A DNA stretch of 18,884 bases from Spyradocola sp034113365 (GTDB taxonomy: Bacteria; Bacillota; Clostridia; Christensenellales; UBA1750): positions 1-18,884 of the forward strand of contig JAXEXP010000074.1 of the NCBI GenBank assembly GCA_034113365.1, given 5' to 3'. The position numbers and the translations under genes are program-made. Shown piece by piece: positions 6,932 to 14,979 of the stretch (the first letter of the stretch is position 1; the number at the start of each line of letters is the position of its first letter). The notes under the pieces are model-generated. The model ran no database searches and was not told where the DNA came from. It worked only from the letters and a program-made list of their open reading frames with translations.

Positions 6932-7939
6932 TCAGTGAGAGGACATGTGCTCGGCGCGGGCGCGGGTGATCTCGTGGCGGAGGGGTTCGTTGTGGTCGAG
7001 GTAGGCGGCGGATTCCAGCAGCAGGTCGTGGGTGATGCGGCTGCGCAGGTCGACGGTGGGGCCGCCCATGTGTGGCATCATCAGCACGTTGTCCATGGCA
7101 TAGAGGGGGCAGTCGTCGGCGGGGGGCTCCTGCTCGTAGACGTCGAGCACTGCGCGGAAGCGGCCGGTGGCAAGCTCCTGCTCCAGTGCGGACTGGTCGA
7201 CGACGGCGCCGCGCGAGGTGTTGAGGAACAGCGAACCGGGGCGCAGCAGGCGGAGCAGGTCGCGGCCGATGAGGTGGTAGGTGGCGTCGTAGAGGGGCGT
7301 GTGCAGGCTGACGACGTCGCAGGTGGAGAAGATCTCCTCGAGGGAGGCGGCTTGCAGGCCGTAGGCGGCGACGTCGTCTGCGGGGAGGGGTGCGACGTCG
7401 TAGACCTTGATGCGCACGCGGAAGGGGGCGAGCAGGCGCACGAGGTGGCGGGCGATCTCGCCGTAGCTGACCAGGCCCACGGTGCGGCCCAGCAGCCCGC
7501 GCGGGAAGTCCTCGGGGCGCTTCCAGACGTGCTCGCGCTTGAGGCGGTCGGAATAGAAGGGGATGTCGCGCAGGGCGGCGAGCATGTAGCCCACGGCGCC
7601 CTCGGCGACGGACTCGGCAAAGTAGGAATTGCCCGAGATGACGCGGATGCCGCGGTCCCACATCGCGTCGCTGACGAAGGGCACGACGGTGCCGGCAAGG
7701 TGGGTCAGCAGCCGGAGCCTGGGGGCGTGGGCGAGTATGTCGGCGTCGAGGCGGGGAGAGCCCCAGAGGGTGACGTAGCAGTCACAGTCGGCGATGCGGT
7801 CGATGACCTCGGCCTTGGTCATGGGCTGGGGAGCGGCGTTCCAGAGCATGTCGCCCAGGGAGGATGCGAGCTGCTCGTTTTCCGCGGTGAAGAAGGTTTC
7901 GTACTGTTTGTCGCGCGCGAGGGAGATGAGTGCCTTCAT
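6932..7939 (-). CDS. D-isomer-specific 2-hydroxyacid dehydrogenase (NAD-dependent)
   Basis: The 335-residue enzyme has the family layout: a split catalytic domain around a Rossmann domain. The nucleotide-binding loop is GLVSYGEIA (155-163), where Ser replaces the middle Gly of the usual GxGxxG. The catalytic triad is visible as Arg243 (LNTSRGAVVD), Glu271 (DVYEQEPP) and His290 (MMPHMGG). The family reversibly oxidises D-2-hydroxy acids (lactate, glycerate, phosphoglycerate and others); the substrate is not clear. ATG 7939 follows AGGAGG at eight bases. The gene stands alone, divergent from the Gfo/Idh/MocA gene, suggesting shared regulation or a common sugar-acid pathway (inference). Confidence 0.9.
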   Translation of the reverse strand: MKALISLARDKQYETFFTAENEQLASSLGDMLWNAAPQPMTKAEVIDRIADCDCYVTLWGSPRLDADILAHAPRLRLLTHLAGTVVPFVSDAMWDRGIRVISGNSYFAESVAEGAVGYMLAALRDIPFYSDRLKREHVWKRPEDFPRGLLGRTVGLVSYGEIARHLVRLLAPFRVRIKVYDVAPLPADDVAAYGLQAASLEEIFSTCDVVSLHTPLYDATYHLIGRDLLRLLRPGSLFLNTSRGAVVDQSALEQELATGRFRAVLDVYEQEPPADDCPLYAMDNVLMMPHMGGPTVDLRSRITHDLLLESAAYLDHNEPLRHEITRARAEHMSSH

Positions 7940-7973
7940 AAGAGCTGCCTCCTGATTGTCTGTGTGTGCGTAC

Positions 7974-7979
7974 AGTATA
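7974..7979 (-). promoter_or_regulatory. Probable -10 element of the 2-hydroxyacid dehydrogenase gene
   Basis: TATACT on the minus strand lies about 35 bases upstream of the start codon. The corresponding -35 position (TTTAAT at 17 bases) is poor, so activator dependence or a weak promoter is possible. Confidence 0.4.
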
Positions 7980-8035
7980 GCAGAAGTGAACGGGAAATTA
8001 AATGAAATTTTGCGTCCGGCGGCGCGGGAGGTGAA

Positions 8036-8064
8036 TTGCCCTTGACGGGGCTTGGTGGTATAAT
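8036..8064 (+). promoter_or_regulatory. Promoter of the Gfo/Idh/MocA oxidoreductase gene
   Basis: A perfect -10 TATAAT (8059-8064) lies 17 bases after TTGCCC (8036-8041). A tempting TTGACG at 8042-8047 is only 11 bases from the -10 and cannot pair with it. Confidence 0.7.
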
Positions 8065-8118
8065 AGGCGTAAGAGGCGGCAAGGTACGCCGTTTACACAG
8101 ACAGGAGGGTATTTCACA

Positions 8119-9273
8119 ATGGCAAAAACCGGCGATGAAGTATTGAGCGCATTTCAGCAGACCATCGTAGAGGAAGAGGTCGAGGTGCGCGACGAGGACA
8201 AGCTGCGCGTCGGCATCATCGGCACGGGCTGGATCGCGGAGGCGCACATCGAGTCCTACAAGCGCATGAAGGACGTCAAGGTCGTCGCGATGGCAGACCT
8301 GATCCCTGGCAAGGCGGAGAAGTTCGCCAAGCGCTACGGCATCGAGAACTGCAACTTCTACCCCGACCACAAGTCCATGCTGGACAACGAGCAGCTGGAC
8401 GCGGTCAGCGTGTGCACGTACAACACCCAGCACGCGCCCTGCACCATCTACGCGCTGGAAAAGGGCGTAAACGTGTTGCTGGAGAAGCCCATGTGCGTGA
8501 CCACCGAGGAAGCGGTGGAGATCATGCGCGCCGAGAAGAAGAGCGGCAAGGTGCTGTCCATCGGCTTCCAGCCGCGCTTTGACGAGAACATGAAGATGAT
8601 CAAGAAGATCGTCGACTCGGGCGTGTTGGGCAAGATCTACTACGTGCAGACCGGCGGCGGCCGCAGAAGGGGCATCCCGAACTCTACGTTCATCGAAAAG
8701 TCCACCGGCGGCATCGGCGCGATGGGCGACATCGGCTGCTACTCGCTGGACTGCGTGCTCAACGCCATCGGCTACCCCAAGCCCCTGACCGTTACGGGCT
8801 ACACCTCCAACTTCTTTGGCACCAGCACCGACTACCAGAGCGAGAAGGACGCCAAGCGCTTCAACGTGGACGACTTTGCGGCGGCGTTCGTGCGCCTGGA
8901 GGGCGGCATCATCCTCGACTTCCGCATCGCGTGGGCGATGCATCTGGACACTCCCGGTGACTCCATCATCATGGGCACCAAGGGCAGCCTGCGCATCCCC
9001 TCCACCGACTGCTGGAACGGCTCCGTCGGCGGCCCCATGACCATCTACCACGACGTGGCGGGCGCGATGACCGAGACCAAGATCCCCGTCATCGAGAGCA
9101 AGGGCCCCGGCCTGTTCGACCGCAAGATCCGCTCCTTCCTGGATGCGGTCAAGGAGGGCGGCCCCGCGCCCATCCCCTCCTCGCAGATCCTGTACAACCA
9201 GGCCATCATCGACCACATCGTCAAGTCCGCCGAGGTGGGCCACGAGGTCGAGGTCGTCATTCCCGAGATCTAA
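8119..9273 (+). CDS. Gfo/Idh/MocA family NAD(P)-dependent oxidoreductase
   Basis: The 384-residue product carries the N-terminal Rossmann motif VGIIGTGWIAEAHI (31-44), an acidic AMAD after the second strand, and the family-defining EKP motif (LLEKPMCVTTEEA, Glu122-Pro124). The C-terminal domain has GGIGAMGDIGCYSLD (197-211), where Asp204 and Tyr208 occupy the usual catalytic D-x-x-x-H/Y positions. Members oxidise or reduce sugars, inositols and amino sugars. The first 28 residues are an acidic extension not needed for the fold, but AGGAGGG at 8102-8108 supports ATG 8119. It has its own promoter and terminator, so it is monocistronic. The exact sugar substrate is unknown. Confidence 0.92.
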   Translation: MAKTGDEVLSAFQQTIVEEEVEVRDEDKLRVGIIGTGWIAEAHIESYKRMKDVKVVAMADLIPGKAEKFAKRYGIENCNFYPDHKSMLDNEQLDAVSVCTYNTQHAPCTIYALEKGVNVLLEKPMCVTTEEAVEIMRAEKKSGKVLSIGFQPRFDENMKMIKKIVDSGVLGKIYYVQTGGGRRRGIPNSTFIEKSTGGIGAMGDIGCYSLDCVLNAIGYPKPLTVTGYTSNFFGTSTDYQSEKDAKRFNVDDFAAAFVRLEGGIILDFRIAWAMHLDTPGDSIIMGTKGSLRIPSTDCWNGSVGGPMTIYHDVAGAMTETKIPVIESKGPGLFDRKIRSFLDAVKEGGPAPIPSSQILYNQAIIDHIVKSAEVGHEVEVVIPEI

Positions 9274-9283
9274 GGCTTTAGCG

Positions 9284-9324
9284 TAAAAAACAGGCCGTCG
9301 GATGCGCTCCGGCGGCCTGTTTTT
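9284..9324. terminator. Bidirectional rho-independent terminator
   Basis: A 12-bp stem (9290-9301 with 9309-9320, one G-T pair) with loop ATGCGCT is flanked by an A run on the left and TTTT on the right. It ends the oxidoreductase gene (plus) and serves the convergent GH5 gene (minus). Confidence 0.88.
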
Positions 9325-9361
9325 GTGCGTTTTGGGGGTGATTCGGGCTGGACTTAGGAGG

Positions 9362-10417
9362 TTATTTGCTGCGGGTGACCTGGTCAAGGTAGGCCTGCTC
9401 GCGCACGGCGAAGTTTTCCTCCTCGGTGCCGATGAGGCCGAAGTTCATCTTGTGCAGGCTCCAGACCGCGCGGCCGATGTTGTGGGCGAGGAACCAGTCG
9501 GTGATGTCGCGCGCCCAGCGCGTGCGGGAGTCGGCGGGGGCGACGTCGATGACGCCGTATTCGCCGCAGTAGAGGGGCTTGCCCGTCTTTTCGATGAAGT
9601 CCACGGCGGGCTGCAGCATCTCGTAGAGCAGGGCCTTGTCGTTCATGCGGCCGATGAGGGGCGCGATGGACTGCGGCTCGTCCGCAGGGCGCGGCGCGCA
9701 GAACTCCGCGATGCGCGTGAAGGGACCGGGGTAGAACAGCTCCAGATCGCGGGTGTACTCGGAGAGCATCGCGTTCCAGCCGGCCTTCTGGTGGGTGAAG
9801 GGCAGCGGTTCGTAGAAGTGGAAGTTGTAGAGGATGTGGTCGTCGTTTTCGATCAGGTCGATGTTTTTCAGCTCCGAGACGGCGTTGTAGTTGTTGCCGC
9901 CGAACACGATCCAGCGGGTGGGGTCGATGGCGCGGATGGCCGCGACGGTGCGGTGCGCCAGCGCGTTCCAGCGGGTGGAGTCGGGCTCCACCATCTCGTT
10001 GACCAGCTCCATGGCGAGGTTGTCGCGCTCGGCGAGGTAGCGCTTGGCAAACATCTCCCAGATCCACACGAAGCGGTCCATCTTGACGGGGTCGTCAAAG
10101 AGCGAGTTTTCGCTCAGCGTGCTGAAGGAGTAGCCCGGGGCGGCGTGCAGGTCGAGAATCATGTTCAGGCCGTATTTTTTGCACCAGGCGATGCAGTTGT
10201 CGATAAAAGACAGGCCTTCTTCGTAGGGGACGAAGGGCGCGGACTCGATCAGCGCGTCGTCCACGGGCACGCGCACGTGGTCAAAGCCCAGCGAGGCAAC
10301 CTTCTCAATTGTGCGCTCGGTGACAAAGGTGCGGAAGTGATCCATGCCCTTTTTGCCGTACTGCGAGATCCATCCGCCCAGGTTTACGCCGGTGAGGTAT
10401 CCTTTGGGTCCGTTCAT
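9362..10417 (-). CDS. Glycoside hydrolase family 5 (cellulase-like), cytoplasmic
   Basis: The 351-residue product shows the GH5 barrel signatures: GVNLGGWISQYG near the N-terminus, GFDHVRVPVD (44-53), NMILDLHAAPG (85-95), MELVNEMVEP with the acid/base Glu141, YNFHFYEPLPFTHQ (197-210) and PLYCGEYGVI with the nucleophile Glu286. The trailing VWSLHKMNFGL supplies the aromatic platform. There is no signal peptide or binding module, so it probably hydrolyses short beta-linked oligosaccharides inside the cell. I set the start at ATG 10417, seven bases after AGGAGGG, rather than the longer reading frame that overlaps the promoter. The GH3 gene lies nearby and may act downstream on the products. Confidence 0.88.
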   Translation of the reverse strand: MNGPKGYLTGVNLGGWISQYGKKGMDHFRTFVTERTIEKVASLGFDHVRVPVDDALIESAPFVPYEEGLSFIDNCIAWCKKYGLNMILDLHAAPGYSFSTLSENSLFDDPVKMDRFVWIWEMFAKRYLAERDNLAMELVNEMVEPDSTRWNALAHRTVAAIRAIDPTRWIVFGGNNYNAVSELKNIDLIENDDHILYNFHFYEPLPFTHQKAGWNAMLSEYTRDLELFYPGPFTRIAEFCAPRPADEPQSIAPLIGRMNDKALLYEMLQPAVDFIEKTGKPLYCGEYGVIDVAPADSRTRWARDITDWFLAHNIGRAVWSLHKMNFGLIGTEEENFAVREQAYLDQVTRSK

Positions 10418-10454
10418 GGACTGTCCCTCCTGTTGAAACTGGATTTTCAGCTTC

Positions 10455-10483
10455 AGTATAGCAGGGCGGGAGGGGCGGGGCAA
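10455..10483 (-). promoter_or_regulatory. Promoter of the GH5 gene
   Basis: On the minus strand TTGCCC (10483-10478) and TATACT (10460-10455) are 17 bases apart, about 40 bases upstream of ATG 10417. Confidence 0.68.
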
Positions 10484-10525
10484 TGTGAAATTCCTGCGCC
10501 GGGGACGGCGTGGAAATCCGACAGG

Positions 10526-11029
10526 TCAGCGCAGGAAGGCGGCGAGACGGGCGTCCAGTAAGCGCTGCGCGCGGGGGATGAGCAGGTCGTAGAGCACGAA
10601 GGTCAGGTTGCCCAGCGCCAGCAGGAGCAGCAGCATGCCGGCGCCCAGCGTCTCAGGCACGAGCACGAGCAGCACGAGGGCCTCCAGGGCGATGGCCACG
10701 GCGTTGAAGAACAGCAGCTTGCACAGCAGGCGCGGGACGCGGGGCAGGCGCTCCAGCGCGGGGCGCAGGATGGGGTAGCAGCCGAACAGGCACAGGAACA
10801 TCAGGTCTTGCTCGACGTCGGGCACGAGAAAGAAGCTCAGCGCCGACACGGCGAGCCAGAGCAGCAGGTGGTATTTGAGCCCGAGATGGCGTCCGGCGGG
10901 CAGCAGGCACAGGCCGGCGAGCATGGGGGCGGCGTACAGGCCGACGCCCAGCAGGCCGCCCACGGCCATCAGCACCACGGCAAGGGCCGCGGTGACGCCG
11001 CACAGCGCCACGGCGCGGGTGTGTTTCAT
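10526..11029 (-). CDS. Small integral membrane protein, unknown function
   Basis: The 167-residue product is very hydrophobic with about five or six membrane segments (roughly 7-30, 33-47, 53-70, 75-92, 105-123 and 127-150) and a basic C-terminal tail. The pattern of an N-terminal AALAVVLMAVGGLLGVGLYAAP segment in several parts, then FGCYPILRPALERLP and a KLLFFNAVAIA helix, resembles small Clostridia membrane proteins that look like ECF transporter S components. I do not see ECF energising genes nearby, so this is only a resemblance. ATG 11029 has AAAGGAGG upstream and a TATAAT promoter at 11065-11092. It ends about 100 bases from the GH5 start and could be cotranscribed with it. Confidence 0.75.
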   Translation of the reverse strand: MKHTRAVALCGVTAALAVVLMAVGGLLGVGLYAAPMLAGLCLLPAGRHLGLKYHLLLWLAVSALSFFLVPDVEQDLMFLCLFGCYPILRPALERLPRVPRLLCKLLFFNAVAIALEALVLLVLVPETLGAGMLLLLLALGNLTFVLYDLLIPRAQRLLDARLAAFLR

Positions 11030-11064
11030 GGCAGGGCCTCCTTTTGCAGAGAAATATATCTCAT

Positions 11065-11092
11065 ATTATAGTGTTTTTTCAAGGAAAAACAA
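11065..11092 (-). promoter_or_regulatory. Promoter of the small membrane protein gene
   Basis: On the minus strand TATAAT (11070-11065) follows TTGTTT (11092-11087) with a 16-base spacer, in an AT-rich patch divergent from the GH3 gene. Confidence 0.6.
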
Positions 11093-11144
11093 CAGGAATG
11101 TGGGATGTGGACGTGGAATTTTATATATCGGTAATTGTCAGGTT

Positions 11145-11156
11145 CGGGCGCGCCCG
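11145..11156. promoter_or_regulatory. 12-bp perfect palindrome upstream of the GH3 gene
   Basis: CGGGCGCGCCCG is self-complementary and sits about 20 bases before ATG 11178, after an AT-rich TTTTATATATC stretch that could hold a -10. It could be an operator for a sugar-responsive repressor, but in GC-rich DNA a short GC palindrome can arise by chance. Confidence 0.25.
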
Positions 11157-11177
11157 GACGGAAAGGTGTTGTGAAGT

Positions 11178-13592
11178 ATGAACGATGATAACGAGCTGAA
11201 GCTGATGCGCACGGGTCTGGAACAGGATCTCAACGCGGTGATCACGGTGTCGGGCAAGCTGACGGTGCCGCAGATCGTGCCGGTGGCGCGGCAGATGGCC
11301 GCCGACGGCATCGTGCTGCTCAAGAACCAGGGCGGCCTGCTGCCCCTGCGCGCAGAGCAGACCGTGGCGGTGTTTGGCCGCTGCGCGGTGAACACGTTCG
11401 TGGTGGGCTACGGCAGCGGCGGCGACGTGATCCCGCCCTATCGCTCCAGCCTGATGGAGGGCCTGCGGCAGGACGGCGTGAAGGTGGCCGAGAAGCTGGC
11501 CGAGCGCTATGCGCAGTGGTGCGCCATCCCCGGCAACCTGCCCGACGAGAACGCCTGGGGCCAGTGGCCCATGAGCTACCCCGAGATGCCGCTGGACGAG
11601 GGCATCGTTGCGGAGGCGGCGCAGGACAGCGACGCGGCGCTGGTGGTGATCGGCCGCGCGGCGGGCGAGGATCGCGAGAACCTGCTGCAGCCGGGCAGCT
11701 ACTACCTGACGGACGACGAAAAGCACATGCTGGATCTGGTGATCGCGCGCTTTGACAAGGTGTGCGTGGTGATGGACTGCGGCAACGTGATCGACATGAG
11801 CTGGGTGGAGGATTATGGCGACAAGCTGGACGCCATCGTGTACGCCTGGCAGGGCGGCATGGAGGGCGGCTACGCGGCGGCGGACGTGCTGTGCGGCAAG
11901 GTCAACCCCAGCGGCAGGCTGACGGACACCATCGCGCGCAGGTACGAGGACTACCCCAGCAGCGCGTATTTCGGCGGCAAGACCGCCAACGCCTATGTGG
12001 AGGACATCTATGTGGGCTATCGCTATTTTGAGACGTTTGCGAAGGAAAAGGCGCTGTATCCCTTCGGATTTGGCCTGAGCTACACGCAGTTTGAAATGAA
12101 GGCGGAGGCGCAGCGCGAGGGCAATGCGATCGAGGTTGCCGTGGAAGTGAAGAACGTGGGCGGCGCGGCGGGCCGGCAGGTGGCGCAGTGCTATCTGACG
12201 CTGCCGTGCGGCGTGCTGGGCAACCCGGCCAAGGTGCTGGCGGCGTTTGGCAAGACCGGGCTGCTGGAGCCGGGTCAGAGCGAGGTGCTGAAGCTGCACA
12301 TCGACCTAAAGCAGTTCGCGTCCTACGACGACGCGGGCTCTACGGGGCACAAGAGCTGCTTCGTGCTGCAGGCGGGCGTCTACGGCGTGGAAGTGGGCGA
12401 GAACGTGCGCGACACGGCGCGCGTGCTGGAGTTTGAGCTGGAGGAGCTGCAGGTGGTGCAGCAGCTGCACGAAAACATGGCGGTCAAGCCCGAGTCTGCG
12501 TTCCAGCGGTTCGTCAACCGCGACGGCAAGATCGCGCTGGAGGACGTGCCGGTGCAGGGCAAGGACATCAAGGCGGAGATCCTTGCGCAGATCCCGGCTG
12601 AGCTGCACACGGACAGGGCGGACATCCCCTTTGCGGACGTGCTCAGCGGCAAGTGCAGCGCGGAGGAATTCGTGGCGCAGCTGACCGATGAGGAGCTGGA
12701 CGACATCACGCACGGTCAGGGGCTGATGAACTCCTGCTACGGCCCCGACGGCAACGCGGGCGCGTTCGGCGGCGTGACGGACAGGCTGCGCGCGCGCGGG
12801 CTGCCCGCGATGATCACCACCGACGGCCCGTCGGGCATCCGCATCCGCGAGACGGTGGCGCTGCTGCCCTGCGGCACGGCGCTGGCCAGCACGTTTGACG
12901 TCGAAGGCGTGCAGGCGCTGTACGCGCTGGTGGCCCAGGAGATGGCGCACTTTGACACGCACATGCTGCTCGGCCCGGGCATGAACATCCACCGCAACCC
13001 GCTGTGCGGCCGCAACTTCGAGTATTTCTCCGAGGACCCGCTGCTGACCGGCAGGATCGCGGCTGCGGCGGTGCGCGGCACGCAGAGCACCGGTCGCTCG
13101 GCCTGCATCAAGCACTTCGCGTGCAACAACCAGGAGCGCTTCCGCAACCGCAATGACTCGCAGGTCAGCGAGCGCGCGCTGCGCGAGATCTACCTCAAGG
13201 GCTTTGAGATCGCCGTCAAGGAGGCCGATCCGCTGGCCGTGATGACCAGCTACAACAAGGTCAACGGCGTGTGGAGCCACTACCACTACGAGCTGGCCAC
13301 CGAGATCCTGCGCAACGAGTGGGGCTACGACGGCCTGGTCATCACCGACTGGTGGATGCAGGAGGGTGAGTCGCGGGAGTTCCCCAATCTGCGCAACGAC
13401 GCGGTGCGCGTGCGCGCGCAGGTGGACGTGCTGATGCCCGGCGTCATCGGCGAGGAGGGCGACGACTCCGCCCGCACGCTGGTGCCCTCGCTGCGCGACC
13501 CCGACGGCGTCACACGCGCCGAGGCGCAGCGCTGCGCGATGAACGTGATCCGCTTCATCGAGCGCGTGATGCACGCGACCGGCAAGGCGTAA
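11178..13592 (+). CDS. Glycoside hydrolase family 3 (beta-glucosidase-like) with swapped domain order
   Basis: The 804-residue product has GH3 domains in reverse order. The GH3 C-terminal alpha/beta sandwich comes first (about 35-265: AADGIVLLKNQGGLLPL, VAVFGRCA, YAWQGGMEGGYAAADVL, NPSGRLTDT). A fibronectin III-like domain follows (about 290-420, opening YPFGFGLSYTQFE). The catalytic barrel comes last (about 500-800: TTDGPSGIR with Asp549, GPGMNIHRNPLCGRNFEYFSEDP, ACIKHFACNN with Lys645/His646, and VITDWW with the nucleophile Asp724). Such inverted GH3 enzymes are known from Butyrivibrio and Ruminococcus beta-glucosidases. There is no signal peptide, so it is cytoplasmic. GAAAGGTG upstream of ATG is a modest RBS. 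The likely role is cleaving glucose or related residues from oligosaccharides. Confidence 0.93.
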   Translation: MNDDNELKLMRTGLEQDLNAVITVSGKLTVPQIVPVARQMAADGIVLLKNQGGLLPLRAEQTVAVFGRCAVNTFVVGYGSGGDVIPPYRSSLMEGLRQDGVKVAEKLAERYAQWCAIPGNLPDENAWGQWPMSYPEMPLDEGIVAEAAQDSDAALVVIGRAAGEDRENLLQPGSYYLTDDEKHMLDLVIARFDKVCVVMDCGNVIDMSWVEDYGDKLDAIVYAWQGGMEGGYAAADVLCGKVNPSGRLTDTIARRYEDYPSSAYFGGKTANAYVEDIYVGYRYFETFAKEKALYPFGFGLSYTQFEMKAEAQREGNAIEVAVEVKNVGGAAGRQVAQCYLTLPCGVLGNPAKVLAAFGKTGLLEPGQSEVLKLHIDLKQFASYDDAGSTGHKSCFVLQAGVYGVEVGENVRDTARVLEFELEELQVVQQLHENMAVKPESAFQRFVNRDGKIALEDVPVQGKDIKAEILAQIPAELHTDRADIPFADVLSGKCSAEEFVAQLTDEELDDITHGQGLMNSCYGPDGNAGAFGGVTDRLRARGLPAMITTDGPSGIRIRETVALLPCGTALASTFDVEGVQALYALVAQEMAHFDTHMLLGPGMNIHRNPLCGRNFEYFSEDPLLTGRIAAAAVRGTQSTGRSACIKHFACNNQERFRNRNDSQVSERALREIYLKGFEIAVKEADPLAVMTSYNKVNGVWSHYHYELATEILRNEWGYDGLVITDWWMQEGESREFPNLRNDAVRVRAQVDVLMPGVIGEEGDDSARTLVPSLRDPDGVTRAEAQRCAMNVIRFIERVMHATGKA

Positions 13593-13608
13593 CGTCTGAA
13601 TAGAAGAA

Positions 13609-13653
13609 AACTCCCGCTGCGGTGGAAATTCATCGCGGCGGGAGTTCATTTTT
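13609..13653. terminator. Bidirectional rho-independent terminator
   Basis: AACTCCCGC (13609-13617) pairs with GCGGGAGTT (13638-13646), with extra pairing inside, followed by CATTTTTG on plus. On minus it continues into GTTTTCTTC. It separates the convergent GH3 and PF06541 genes. Confidence 0.82.
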
Positions 13654-13660
13654 GCGGGGA

Positions 13661-14656
13661 TCAGTCGAAATCCATGTTGGCGTAGATGCGCTCCATGCGC
13701 TCGTCGGGGAAGCGGGCGTCGACGAAGGTCTCAAACGCGTTGGAGGCGGGGACGCCCTCGATGCGCTGCGACCAGCGCATCACCGCGATGCCCGAGACGA
13801 TGCCGTCGAAGATCAGAAAGATCGTCAGCGCCCAGGTGAGCAGTATGCCGGCGCGGTTGGGGATGTGCAGGATCCATTTGGACATGCGGGGATAGATGTC
13901 CTTGATCCACAGTACGCCCAGCAATCCCCAGAAGATGGAGTACAGCAGGCAGATGCGGCCGTTGAGGTTGAAGGGCAGGTGGCTGTAATCCCACGAGGTG
14001 GAGCCGAACACCAGCTCCTGCAGCCAGGAGCAGGCGTATTCCACCACGCTGCCCACCACGAAGCCGCCCAGGAAGGACAGCCAGCGGCCGCGGTTGCGGA
14101 AGCGGTAGAGCGCGGCGGAGAGCACCGCGGCGCCCACGCCGTAGAGCAGGTTGAAAGGCCCATAGACCAGCCCGGCGCGGCTCTCGAGGTAGCCGTTGGT
14201 GACGAAGCACCAGATCAGCTCCACCACCACGCCCGCGAAGCTGCCCAGGATCAGCACCAGCAGCATTTTATAGAGGTTGAGGCCGCGGGCGAAGTGATTC
14301 CGCTCCTGCTCGGCAAGGTCGATGGAGGCGTTTGTGGGGGCGTGCAGGCGCGACCACTTGCGGGCAGTGCTCTTCTCGGTATCGGAAAGGCGCGCGGACA
14401 GCTCGTCGCGCAGCTCGGCGGTGCGGTTCTGGGCGTGGCGGAGGTCCGCCTCGGCGCGCCCCAGCGAGGCCAACTCGCCCTCGACGCGGCTGCGCAGCGC
14501 CTCGGGCGGCGGGTTCTGGGGCGTGCAGCGCGCCAACTCGGTATAGGTGTCCTGCACGCTGTCGGCGTAGGCCGTCACGGCGTCGCGGGCGCTGCGGCCG
14601 GCGCGCTCGGGCTCCGTCAGCACCTCGGGCACGGAATGGGGTTCCTTGCGGTTCAT
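13661..14656 (-). CDS. PF06541-type ('putative ABC transporter type IV') membrane protein with N-terminal coiled coil
   Basis: The 331-residue protein has two parts. Residues about 15-125 are soluble, charged and helical (RSRVEGELASLGRAEADLR, NRTAELRDELSARLSDTEK), probably a coiled coil. From about 128 there are six or so membrane segments with the family hallmarks LVYGPFNLLYGVGAAVLS (163-180), GGFVVGSVVEYACSWLQE, and WDYSHLPFNLNGRICLLYS (222-240). The PF06541 family is common in Clostridia and has no proven function; its old transporter name is not backed by motifs here. ATG 14656 follows GAGGGAGGG at six bases; a longer in-frame start would overlap the promoter. The coiled-coil extension suggests binding to a cytoplasmic partner. 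Confidence 0.82.
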   Translation of the reverse strand: MNRKEPHSVPEVLTEPERAGRSARDAVTAYADSVQDTYTELARCTPQNPPPEALRSRVEGELASLGRAEADLRHAQNRTAELRDELSARLSDTEKSTARKWSRLHAPTNASIDLAEQERNHFARGLNLYKMLLVLILGSFAGVVVELIWCFVTNGYLESRAGLVYGPFNLLYGVGAAVLSAALYRFRNRGRWLSFLGGFVVGSVVEYACSWLQELVFGSTSWDYSHLPFNLNGRICLLYSIFWGLLGVLWIKDIYPRMSKWILHIPNRAGILLTWALTIFLIFDGIVSGIAVMRWSQRIEGVPASNAFETFVDARFPDERMERIYANMDFD

Positions 14657-14681
14657 GTCGATCCCTCCCTCTCTACCGTCT

Positions 14682-14711
14682 ATTGTACAACAGCGTGCGC
14701 CCCGGCGGCAA
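14682..14711 (-). promoter_or_regulatory. Promoter of the PF06541 membrane protein gene
   Basis: On the minus strand TTGCCG (14711-14706) and TACAAT (14687-14682) are 18 bases apart, about 25 bases upstream of the start codon. Confidence 0.5.
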
Positions 14712-14765
14712 GAGCGGCGCACACTTTGCCGCGCGGCACTTTTTCAGAAAATCCGTAAAAAACAC

Positions 14766-14794
14766 TTGCAATCCGCCGCGGGTTGTGCTATCAT
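14766..14794 (+). promoter_or_regulatory. Promoter of the tRNA-Ala transcript
   Basis: TTGCAA (14766-14771) and TATCAT (14789-14794) are 17 bases apart, with an overlapping TATACT at 14794-14799. A 7-bp hairpin (14802-14820, loop GATGA) follows. The transcript would run through two truncated tRNA copies before the intact tRNA. Confidence 0.6.
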
Positions 14795-14835
14795 ATACTG
14801 CGTCAGCCGATGAGGCTGGCACGTCAACTGAATAT

Positions 14836-14880
14836 GGGGCATTAGCACAGTTGGTAGAACGTAGGTTCTGCATGTTCGCC
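14836..14880 (+). pseudogene. Decayed tRNA-Ala copy 1 (5' half)
   Basis: The first 22 bases are identical to the 5' end of the intact tRNA at 14980 (acceptor 5' strand GGGGCAT, position 8-9 TA, D arm through GGTAG). After that similarity fades; GTTCTGCATGTT vaguely recalls the intact anticodon arm. No T arm or acceptor 3' strand exists before the next copy, so it cannot fold as a tRNA. Confidence 0.7.
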
Positions 14881-14912
14881 CTGAAAAATTTCGATACAAC
14901 TTCATATCACAT

Positions 14913-14960
14913 GGGGCATTAGCACAGTTGGTAGAACATGCCGCTGTGACGCAACCCACA
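14913..14960 (+). pseudogene. Decayed tRNA-Ala copy 2 (5' half)
   Basis: Again 22 bases match the intact tRNA 5' end exactly, followed by AAC as in copy 1, so copies 1 and 2 share a 26-base core. The next stretch (CTGTGAC where an anticodon loop would sit) is not flanked by a pairing stem, and no T arm or 3' acceptor strand is present. Copy starts are 77 and 67 bases apart. Confidence 0.7.
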
Positions 14961-14979
14961 AACTAGGACAATAGAATAC

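Noticed and set aside
8042..8064. TTGACG as the -35 of the Gfo/Idh/MocA promoter
   Set aside because: Only 11 bases separate it from TATAAT; TTGCCC at 8036 has the correct 17-base spacing.
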